Positions 44,565-54,316 of a stretch of 64,000 nucleotides of DNA are shown here, piece by piece. The first letter of the stretch is position 1. Each line of letters starts with the position of its first letter. The stretch comes from Heterodera schachtii. Lineage: Eukaryota; Nematoda; Chromadorea; Rhabditida; Heteroderidae. The stretch is taken from contig SIJG01000152.1 in the NCBI GenBank assembly GCA_023374025.1, positions 1 to 64,000 of the forward strand. The letters are read 5' to 3'. The notes beneath the pieces are model-generated. The model worked only from the letters and a program-made list of their open reading frames with translations. It made no database searches and was not told the DNA's origin. Position numbers and translations under genes: made by a program.

Positions 44565-44720
44565 AATAAGGCTCAGCAAAACTTTATTTATTATTAATTT
44601 TATTTGGTTATCATTAATTTAATTGTCTTTCACCATGGCTCATCAGACAGAAGGAAGAGCACAAGCTTTGGCAGTAAAACATTTTTTCTTCAAATATGAT
44701 GTTTTTATATAAATTAAAAT
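44565..44720 (+). repeat. Module C copy 4
   Basis: Flank GGCTCAGCAAAAC and ATCATTAATTTAATTGTC, then TTTCACCATGGCTCATCAGA, then GAAGAGCACAAGCTTTGGC and flank AAAACATTTTTT. The outer CATGCC/GGCAATG pair of other copies is changed; GCTC and GAGC can pair instead. Confidence 0.55.
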
Positions 44721-45960
44721 TTTAATTATTTACCTTTAAAATTTCTGTTTTGTCATTGAAAATTTAACTTTTATTTTATTCAAACTATGACCAAAAATTC
44801 CATTAATATAAAGGTTAAAGCATTGTAATTTTTTTTAGTTTAACAAATATTAATTTGAAATATTTTTTATAAATGAATTATTTCAAAAATAAAAGTGAAT
44901 TTCATTTGGAAGCCATTAAAATTAAAATTTCTTTTTTTATGATTAAGGCTGGCCATTATGGTCTTTCCATTATCTCATAAACTGGTGGGAAAAAATCTTT
45001 TACAAAAACCCCGAAATTTGTTCATTGGAAATTTTTGTAATAAATAATTTATCCAATATATACAGAATTGTAAGAGAATTTTGTAGCATATTTAATTTTC
45101 AATTAAAAAAGTGAATTGATTAATTTAATTTAATTTTTAAAACCAACCATACAAAATTAAATGGGTCTTATTTATTTTATATTTAATTTCTCGTTGTGTG
45201 CTTTCGAAAATTTTTCTCCTTTGAACTGCCTGCTAATTATTTTGTATTTTTTAAGATTAAAATTGAAAGTTTAAGAAAAAATTTTCTAATTTATTTGTCG
45301 ATCTTTTTAAATTTATCTTGCATCCTTTTTCTTGAATTTTTTTTTTGATTTTTAAATAAATTTTTAAATTTATATTTAATATTTAGTTATTTTTGTTTTC
45401 ATAAATATCTTTTTAATTTTTTTTCTTATTTCAAAACATTAAAAAATTTTTTATTTTACTCTTAATGATTTTTTTAAAATTCTGTTTAATCCCGTTTTGT
45501 CTATGAAAACGATGTAGGAGTTCTTTTTTGTAAATTATTATTCTTTGTTTTTCTTGCGTAAGAATTAATTTTATAAACTTTATTAAAGAAATTTAGTTTT
45601 TAAAATATTGTATTAATTACTTCACTCACTTGTAGAAATTATTATTTTTATGAAAATTTTTAGTTGCCAAAGTCAAAAAATAATTAACTAAATTTATTTT
45701 ATTATGAATAAATTAAAGTTAAATTTAATATTTATTTTTTGAAATCTCTGTTAATTTTCGTATTTCTCCTATTTTTCGAGCAATTTTTTTTTTGGCTTTT
45801 TATATTTGAAAATAACTCTTTTTACTTACCAAAAATCACCATTCTTTGCAATTTAAATCGAATTTTAATATTTTTCATTAAACTTTTGCTTTCCAATTTT
45901 ATATGTTCCTTTTTTAAATTAATTGTTTATAGAAACGTCAGATAATTGCTTTCTCATTAT
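44721..45960. other. AT-rich mosaic with modules E and F
   Basis: Module E is at 45175-45255 (TTTAATTTCTCGTTGTGTGC, core TTTCGAAAATTTTTC, CTGCCTGCTAATTATTTTG), module F at 45470-45560 (CCCGTTTTGTCTATGAAAAC). 44880-45030 repeats material of 32.0-32.2 kb. No gene; the 68-codon frame at 45739 is Phe/Leu-rich noise. Confidence 0.5.
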
Positions 45961-47450
45961 TTATATCATAATAAATTTTTTAGTTTAAAAATTAAATTTT
46001 TTACCACACAAGCTTAAGACGCACGCGAAAAAAATCAAAAAATGTAAAAGAAAAGTTTTTTTTTATCAATTTTTTCCTAACAAAATTATACGTTCAAAAA
46101 CTAAAAATAGAATAAGTTTTTTATAGGACAATAAACCCTAGGGGACTTGAGCCTTTGCATAAAACTGCACCAAATCAACATGAATATTATGCACAGACAT
46201 CCTACAATCATTTTTTGATTTCGACCCGATAAATCTAACAACATTCCATTATAATGACATTTTTAGTGATCAAATACGTAAGTGTATGGTTAGGTGTCGA
46301 AAAAAATTCAAAGGGAGTTAAAAATTTTTTGTGAATTATTATAAGTTAATTTTTAAACCAATTAAACAATAAAAATAAAATCAATTTTGTTAGAAGTATG
46401 AAGATTTGTCTTTTAACATATTTTTTCTTATATTTATATAATTTTAATTAGCTTCTATAAACTAATTTTTTAAATTAAAATAATATAATTTGTTATTAAA
46501 TTTAGTGACTTTTCTTATCTAAAATATAATTTATAATAATTAAATATTACCATAGAATTGAATTGACTTTTGTAAAAAAAAATTATCTATAATAAATATA
46601 TATTTTTGCATTAAACTGAATAAATAAAATAATTATTAAAATTGTTAAGATTTCTATTTATGTTTTTATAATTCATCAAAAGACGCAAGATTGTTCTAAT
46701 TGAGTTTAAATATTAATTAAAAATTAACATATTTTTCATGCTTATCAGTATATCATATTATATTTAATTAGCGATGTCTTTTTTGAAATTGGTATAAAAA
46801 AAACCCACAATAAAATTTTTAAATTAAAGATTAATTATTTACTTCTTAAAAATTATTAAAATAAGAAATGAAATTTAAAATTTTTTATACACTATTACAG
46901 AATTTAAAGTATCGTATTGTTGTTTAATAGTATGTATAATTTGTTTTACAATTATTATCGGCATTTATCAAGCTAATTTGCGCTCGCCCAGACAGTTTTT
47001 AAATATATATTTAATATTTAGTGAATTTTGTTATCATTAAATGTCTTTTTACTTAAAATATCCAATTTTTGGTTTAATGTTTCAAATGATTTCGTCGGTT
47101 ATTTTTGATTTTCTTTAACTAAGAATCAACTTATTAAGGAAATTTAGTTTTTACATAAATATTTGTTTTAATTTATTATATTATCTCCACTCACGTGTAT
47201 AATAAAATAGTAATTATATTTTGCTTATAAGAATATAATTAAAATAATTAATAAAATAATTAATAATTTTATTTATATTGTTTATAATTCATATTGTAAC
47301 TTTTATTGATTTGAAGTTATTCAAATAATTATCAGCAGTATTTGTATATTGTATATGAAAATTTATTATTTATTATATTTTATTATATTAGTTATCAATT
47401 GTTACATTTATTTTTAGTTATGTTTGATTTATTAATTTGCATTTTTATTT
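45961..47450. other. AT-rich with a mixed-composition patch
   Basis: 46005-46330 is less AT-rich (CTTAAGACGCACGCG, CCCTAGGGGACTTGAGCC, CCGATAAATCTAACAACATTCC) and unmatched in the window; it may be an old insertion. 46960-47200 contains array phrases (ATATTTAATATTTAGTGAA, TATTAAGGAAATTTAGTTTT). No gene. Confidence 0.45.
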
Positions 47451-47941
47451 GTATCAAAATTTTATTACATATAATTTGAATTTATAAATTTAAACAAAAT
47501 ATTTTTATTCCATGGTAATTTCTCCTCATTCATTCAAAAATGCCGCAGAGAATAGCGCTTTTGAGCTATTGGCATTTTTTGTTTTATATTTATGATTAAA
47601 ATTATAAAATTGAAGAATTTATTCTTTAAATAAAACTTTTCAAAAATTCACAAACAATTATTTTAAATTAAAATTTAATTATCTGTATTGCGCTATTGAT
47701 GGTAAATGATAAATTTTTAACTTGATCCAAATTTTCAATCGAATAAAATTGTATCTTATCTTGAGAAATAAAAATATTTTTTTTAAATTTGCTTTCAGTT
47801 TTGTTTAGGATGAAATAAAATTGAATAATTTGTTATTAATTTAAAACTCTTTAAAATCCTACAAATATTAACTATTTTGATGCTTAATGATTTGTTCTTT
47901 TAAAGAATAATAATTCAACATTTCTTCTTTTAAATGTTTTA
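47451..47941 (+). repeat. 491-bp duplication with module B, copy 2
   Basis: Second copy of 34448-34938, identical in the hairpin core. It is the left part of a collinear duplication continuing to 51231, interrupted by insertions at 48273-49290 and about 49557-49935. The portion matching 34939-35855 (with modules G and C) is absent here. Confidence 0.8.
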
Positions 47942-48479
47942 TTTTGTAGTCAATTTAAATTGTTTTCTTATCATTTTCATCAATTATTTTAATTAAAATT
48001 AAAAATTTTTTTTGAGACTCCGAAAATATGTATTTAAAATTTATGTGGATAATCTTATATAAATTTTATGCGTTAATAGTGTTTTAAATATTTAATTAAT
48101 TTACTAATAAGTAATTATCTTTATTTTGAATATTTTAATTTATTTTCTTATTTTTTTTATAATAAATTTTGTATGAATTTAAGTTTCGCTTTGCTTGTTC
48201 AATTCAATAAACTATTTATATCGTTTTAAAAGATAATTATTTTTGTATTTTGTTACTGTTTTATTAAATAAACTAGCGGGTGCGTGAACCGTCGGATCTG
48301 GGCCTGGGATAAAGCGCTTCTTGAGCTTCGCTACCTAGGTCTGATTATGACTTATAGAGAGAGATGGTCCCAACTGTTTACCACGGGTGGATTATGTACA
48401 ATCACGGGGAATATTGTTAAAATTTGGTGATTTTTAGGCCGCTTTGCGGCCTCAGACGGGCGCTTCGCGCGCGTGAATA

Positions 48480-48563
48480 GTGATTAGAAGAGGTACAAAA
48501 GTGATTAGAAGAGGTCCAACAGTGATGAGAAGAGGTACAATATGGTTAGGAAAGATACAACAT
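48480..48563 (+). repeat. 21-bp tandem repeat, 4 copies
   Basis: Unit GTGATTAGAAGAGGTACAAA plus one base; starts at 48480, 48501, 48522 and 48543, with the last copy most diverged. It follows directly on the GCGC hairpin inside the 1018-bp insertion. Confidence 0.85.
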
Positions 48564-48836
48564 AGTTTAAAGTTAAATAAATAAGGAAAAGTTTTTATTG
48601 AAATACAAAATAAAAATCCACTTTATTTTAATTTAAATTTTTTTTCTTAATAAAATACTCTTTTTATTAATTAAAAACAAATTTTGAAAATTAATAATTA
48701 AATATTTATTTAAATTGAAAAGAAAAAAATTTTTTAACAAATTCAAAAAATGAAATTCTTTAATTTAAAAAATATATGAATTTAATTTCCAACAAATCTT
48801 CAAATTAATAACCCAAAAATGCATAAAAAAATAATG

Positions 48837-48926
48837 TACATCGTCCGGATTCGAATCTCCCCCCCCCCCCAAAATGATGACTCAGAATCCCCAATCACAC
48901 AGGGATTCTGAGGTCTTAACGATGTA
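48837..48926. mobile_element. 90-bp nested foldback with poly-C tract
   Basis: Outer arms TACATCGT (48837-48844) and ACGATGTA (48919-48926); inner arms CTCAGAATCCC (48881-48891) and GGGATTCTGAG (48902-48912) are perfect 11-bp partners around CAATCACACA. Between outer and inner left arms lie GGATTCGAATCTCC and a C-run (48859-48870). It may be a small MITE nested in the 1018-bp insertion. GGATTCGAATC resembles a tRNA T-arm only superficially. Confidence 0.7.
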
Positions 48927-49305
48927 TAAAGTAAAATCTGATTAAAAAACTTTGAAGTTTATATTAATTTAAACTTATTTAAATTGAAATGAATTAATTT
49001 ATGACAAACTCAAATAAAAACAATATATGAATTTCTTTAATCAAACTAAAAATTAATTTTTAAAAAATTTTTCACAAAAAAATTATTTAAATTAAAAAAT
49101 TAATTAAAATCAAAGCCTAATGAGTTATTCAATGGGGACTGAATCGGACAAAGTTGGTACTGAAAAAGTTCACGAACCTACAGCCTTCCCTATTAGAGAT
49201 AGAGGCCTGGAATTTTTTTTTGATTTTTAAAAAACACTTCATCTTAGGTCCCTATCAGCGGAAACTTTTTGATATGAGTTTCAGAAAAGTGTTTTATTAA
49301 ATAAA

Positions 49306-50063
49306 AATATATTTTTTATATTTTCATTTCATTTTCGCATATCATTCATTTTTGTTTATCCGATTCATCTGTCATTTATGGTTTTTCAAGTCTAAATGGT
49401 TTTTTTTGGAAAAATCTAATAAAAATTACACTCGAAATATCGATGTAGATAAATTCCTAATAAAACTTTTTTTTTAATTTCATAAAGTCTAGAAAAGTCT
49501 CGAGTTTCTATCTGTTTCTCGGTGTCAAGCGAGATTCACGAATCTCGAGACCAAGACATTCTAATAAAAATAAAATATCATAAAAATAAAATATTTTTTT
49601 CAACTAGGGCAGGTAATTAAATAAATAAGGAAATTTTTTAGTATATTTTCTTTTTATCAAAATTCTCTTAAAAACTTAAAAAATAATTAAAAAAAAATTT
49701 GAATAATTTGAATAATTTGATAATAATATAAAAATATTATAACATTAATCTATTCAATAATAATATTTAATTATTGGCATGAGGTTTTTATGTAACAAAA
49801 TTGTTAATGTCCAAAAATGCAGCGGGATTTTCTGATGGTGAACCAAAAAATCAAACAAAATCAAATGTAAAATTGAAAAAAAAGATCGGAAATTTCTTCC
49901 AATGCTCACAAAGAATCATCTATTTGAAATTGGTCCACAGAATTATATTTGACAATAAATAAATAAAATTAATCTTTATAAAATTTTAAAAAATTCATTT
50001 AAATATATATTTGAATTTATTAAAAAAAGTAACAATAAATATTTTTATTTCAGTTTTGAAATG
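49306..50063 (+). repeat. Middle part of segmental duplication, copy 2
   Basis: 49306-49485 matches 35930-36000 with an extra 110-base stretch (GTTTATCCGATTCATCTG...). 49485-49556 is the TCTCGAG element. 49557-49935 has no counterpart at the first locus and is a further insertion (GCAGCGGGATTTTCTGATGG). 49936-50063 matches 36184-36307. Confidence 0.65.
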
Positions 50064-50071
50064 GTTATAAA

Positions 50072-50587
50072 TAGGTATGGGAATTTTAGGTTTTAACTTT
50101 TTTTTTTTTTGCTCAATTGTTTTGAAAAATGGAGCTCAAAAAACACATTTCTGCGTTGAACTTTTTGATTTGCATCTCACTGTCGGTCACTATAAATCAC
50201 TATTTTGGCGCTTTGTCATTAAAATAGTGAAAAGTCACTATTTGGCATTTTGTCACTATTTTTTTCACTATTTCGACATTTTTTGGAAATTTCTAATAAA
50301 AATGGAATAAAAACAAAAATTACATTCCTATGAATCGACTTAAAAAATTTCAGAAAAAAACACCCCTAAAAATTGGCCCAAAAATTTTCAAACATATCCT
50401 CCTAAGAAATGAAAAATTTTCTCAAAAATTTCATTTTCTTGGCAAGAATTTTTATTTAAAAAAATTATATCATTATTCGTCTCTATTTCGGATTTTTTGC
50501 CATTATTTTGTCACTATTTTGGCATTTTTGCTTACTATTTTAAGTTAACTATTTCGAGATTTTTCGTCACTAAAATTCCCATCCCTA
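50072..50587. mobile_element. Complete hAT-type MITE, 516 bp
   Basis: Ends TAGGTATGGGAATTTTAG and CTAAAATTCCCATCCCTA (17 of 18 positions inverted) with a perfect 8-bp duplication GTTATAAA (50064-50071, 50588-50595). The interior repeats CACTATTT/GGCATTTT/TTTTGTCACTA motifs, subterminal reiterations typical of hAT. No transposase; the 72-77-codon plus-strand frames inside are motif artefacts. This is the reference copy for the shorter versions at 193 and 36316. Confidence 0.88.
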
Positions 50588-50595
50588 GTTATAAA

Positions 50596-51231
50596 TTTTA
50601 AAATCAATAAAAAAATTTTTGGTCATTTTAAAACTTATTTTTATTAGTTAATAAAATAAAAAAATTTAATAATATAAATAGAAATTTTTTTTACGAATTT
50701 ACTAACTGAAGAGAGAGTTCATTTGCACCCCTAACAAAACAAAAAAATTAAAAATTTCATCTCCAAAATTTATTTATTTATTGGCAAGAAATTGTGATTT
50801 AAAAAATTATTTAGCTCAATACTGATTTGGCCTAATTTTTTTACTTACTGAATAAATTTTCTCATTTACATCTTTAAATATGAGTTTTAGCAACTATTTT
50901 AGGGGTTTTTTTGAAATTAAAAATTAATTATTTTGCAAGTTTTTAGCAACTATAAATTTGAGCCCTACAAATAACTTTTATATATGAATACCTGTATACA
51001 AAATTCAATTTTTAAAATTTATAAAAAAACTCAGTTTCCCAAAATAATAATAATAATTATCAATAGTAAAATTTAGGGCTCTGATTCGTATATTATGATG
51101 GTAATTAAATTATTAAATACCACCCATCACGGTATTTTGTTTTTAATAATCCCGAAGGTTTTGTTTTATCTTAAACTCTCATTAATTTTGTAAGATTGAA
51201 TAATATTTTTTTATTCAAACAAAATATAATT
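50596..51231 (+). repeat. Right part of segmental duplication, copy 2
   Basis: Matches 36551-36620 and 37030-37565 nearly base for base. Homology ends at about 51231 (AAACAAAATATAATT); the two loci then diverge. Confidence 0.75.
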
Positions 51232-54200
51232 TACTTTCATTGAAAATTCTTGCATTTAAGTATAAATATTGTACAGAGTATTAATTTATTTAAAACCAAT
51301 TTTTTGTTTTTTTTCGTAAACAAAATATAAATCAAATTTTTAAAATAAAACTTTTAAAATTAATGTCGAGAAAAAATTTTATTATCATTAAAATAAATTT
51401 GATTACTGGCTAAAAAATTTCATTGCTTTATTAAATTAAAAAATACCAACAATTATTTGTTATCATTATTATGTGTTTTGTTATTTAATACTTCAATAAC
51501 AAATATGCGATTTTAATTTAAAATTTCATTAATCTTATTCACTGCTAATAAATTCACGACATAACATTATTTAGTGAAGGATTTCAAGGAGCGCCTGTTT
51601 TAAACAAATGAATATTTTCTAAAAATATTTAATGATGAAAATGTATAAAGCAGTAGAACTTTCAATTCCTATTTGTCATTTGGGAAATATTTATTATTAA
51701 TTGAATGCTTTTTTATAATTTGAATTTTGTGATTAATTGCGATTAATTTTTTTTATTTGCAAAATTTGAAGAATTTTTAAAAAAGGAATTAAAATATGTT
51801 TTTTGAAAAGAATTCATTTTTGTTTAATATAATAATTCATTTATTTTTTAAATTATTTTCCTTTTTCAATTGAAAAGTTACTTTTATTCAATCCTTAATA
51901 TAAAAAAATATAATAGTTGAAGTATAATTTTACATGATGCAAAAATAAGTTTTTATTTAAAGATTATTGATTCGATTGGCTTATTTTTATAGAAAAAATA
52001 ATAATAAGTGGTAAAAAAGCAAAAGCCAACCAAAAAAATTCTTTGAAATATTTACAGCACTAAAATTTGCATAAAACAAAAGAGATGGAAAAGGGGCGGA
52101 AGATGTAAATTTTTAATCCAAATATTTTCTTAAAATTTGATTTTTTGTTTGGTTCCGTAATTTTTATATTTAAAATATTTTTTATGGTTACTTTATGATT
52201 CAATATTAGTGACTGAGATTATATTTTTAGTGTTTTTAAATATTTTTGTTTTTTCATAAATTTAATTTAGATTTCTTAAATTTTCTCGCCATATGCTCCG
52301 TTAAACTATGAAAGTAATCATATTTCAAAAAAAAATTTAAAATATTTTTAAATTTTTATAAAAGAAAGAACAAAAAATCGTTTTTAATACTTTCAATTAG
52401 TATATATGAATTTCGTTTCATGTTTTATTCTTTAAATATAGTTTTTTCTCGAATTTGGTTCGCTTTTAGCGTAGGAACTGTTCACTTAAACGTCGATTGT
52501 TAAAAAGGATAAACAAGATTTACATAAAAATTAGAAAATTTTTTAACAAAAAAATTTTGAAAATTTCGAAAAATTAACAAATTTTACATATTTTTTTATG
52601 ACAAAAAATATAACCCGAGATAAGGTCAAAAATTTTTAATAAATTTAATAATAAATATTCAATTGCAATTAAAATAATTTACTATTAAACAAAACTATTT
52701 TTTTTTAATTTTCTTAAAATTAATTAAAGATTAAAAAAAACATATCTGTTAATGGAAAATAATATTTATAAAAATATAAATTAAAGCATAAATTTTTTTT
52801 ACTTTAGAAAAAAACTAACTTAAATCAAGAAAAAATTATAATTATGAAAAATTTAGAACACCAATTTGGTTATTCACATATTTTAAACATTAAATTTTAA
52901 AAGTAAAAAATAAATTAATACCTAGCAGATAAAATATATTTATTAAAAAGAAAAGGGCCAGTCAAGACCTCTCAGCTGAAGCACCGCGAATTAGCATAAA
53001 ATTAAATTTTCTTTTGCTTATTAAATAAATTATTAAGCTTTATAAAAATGAAAAATATTTTTTTAAATAAACATAAATTAAATTAAGGATATATATAATG
53101 ATAATTATGAAAATGTATGAAAAGCTTAAGGTAATCAATCATAATGCTTTTGATTAAAATAAAAATTAAATAAATGTTATGTTTCGGTTTAACAATTAAT
53201 AAAAATTTATATAAATAAAAAGAGAAGAAATGGAATAGAAATTTATAACAAAAAATAGTAATAATTCAAGTTTATTAAAAATGCTAAAATTAAATGAATA
53301 TTCGTAGGAAGGGAATCACTTTTTTTGTAGTTTTCGCCACTAAAATAATTAAATCATTATTTTGAAATTTTGATTATTTCACTATTTTTGCCATGCTTTT
53401 GGGTTTTTGATAAATTTATTAAAAAAATGCAAAAAAACGGTCCTAAGATTGACTTTATTGATGATTAAAAAAATCTAATTTTTGGATTTGATTACTATTT
53501 AATTATAAATTATTTTTTATATTATTGAAAATTGCATCAATTTAATTTATTTTACGTTCTTTGCAGTAAATAATCATTTCATTTCGTTGAGAAAAAGGCA
53601 TGAAAAACTATCTTTTGCTTTAACTTTTTTAACTCGCGATCAGAAGCCTATCGCCAATATCATTCGATTCGTAAAATTATCAATATGAATAATGTATATA
53701 TGTTTAGGCTGTGAATACAAACTTATTTTTCATTTATTCTCTCACTAAAATAAATTTAAAATTTTTTTGAATATTTTAATTGATTAAAAAGTTTGCTTTT
53801 TGTTGAATATTTCTTTACCTTTATTATTTTATCACCTTTATTCCTAAAGTATTTTTAATTTATTATTATTTTAAATTTTAGTTCTAATGCTTATTATATT
53901 AAAAAAATCATTATTAAAATATATATTTTTATGTTTAAAAACCTTTCATTTTATAATTTCATAAGGAACAACTAAGAATTAAAAGATTTTTTTTATTATA
54001 ATATAAATATTTTTTTATTATTATTTTCTATACTTTATATAAAACATTTCAATTAACAAGAAATTAAGAAATATTTAATTATTTAAAATTAAGCTAATTG
54101 TACAATTTATTCACTATATTTATTAAATGTCAACACTCGAATCATTGATGTTCTATTTAACGCCCATTCACCGTGAGATAAATAACCAAAAATGAATAAT

Positions 54201-54307
54201 TTTCGCAATTTATAAATATAAACGAAAAAATTTTAAATAACTCATTTTACTTGATTAATTTAATAAAAAAATAATAATTGTATATTTTAATAATTTTAAA
54301 GATTATT
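51232..54307. other. AT-rich, no genes; switches to A-rich
   Basis: No recognisable gene or element, apart from an inverted module A at 52926. GC-richer patches occur at 51560-51600 (GAAGGATTTCAAGGAGCGCC), 52080-52105, 52465-52495 and 53630-53670. A tends to exceed T from about 52.5 kb on, except 53.5-54.0 kb. Confidence 0.45.
52926..53012 (-). repeat. Inverted module A
   Basis: Read on the minus strand: TTTAATTTTATGCTAATT, core CGCGGTGCTTCAGCTGAGAG and TCTTGACTGGCC, then CTTTTCTTTTTAATAAATAT and TTTTATC. This is the module A layout in reverse orientation, and it lies in an A-rich stretch, as expected if the array segment is inverted. Confidence 0.5.
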
Positions 54308-54316
54308 GGCGCCGCC
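54308..54316 (+). repeat. Half of a GGCGCC hairpin repeat
   Basis: Only GGCGCCGCC remains, followed by GTGCCAC and the family flank CAAAATACCCCTAAG, with TTTGTTATCAG further on. The partner arm is absent. Confidence 0.5.

Larger units (their letters stand above)
48273..49290. mobile_element. 1018-bp insertion with 15-bp target duplication
   Basis: Flanked by GTTTTATTAAATAAA at 48258-48272 and 49291-49305. The paralogous locus near 35905-35935 reads across this point without the insert (TACTGTTTTATAATGC, then TTTAAATAAAAATATT). The insert starts CTAGCGGGTGCGTGAACC and ends GAGTTTCAGAAAAGT. It holds two GC hairpins (AGGCCGC-TTT-GCGGCCT at 48436-48452; GCGC-TTC-GCGC at 48460-48470), a 21-bp tandem repeat and a nested foldback. 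A long target duplication without terminal inverted repeats suggests a retroposon (LINE/SINE-like), but there is no poly-A tail, no reverse transcriptase and no clear RNA polymerase III promoter. Origin unknown. Confidence 0.75.

Noticed and set aside
48845..48858. tRNA T-arm-like GGATTCGAATCTCC
   Set aside because: No matching acceptor, D or anticodon arms upstream; GATTCGAATC is simply palindromic and lies inside a foldback element.
8596..52980. Repeats with variable interiors as a CRISPR-like array
   Set aside because: Copies lie hundreds to thousands of bases apart, flanks are diverged, and the context is eukaryotic with spliced metazoan exons.
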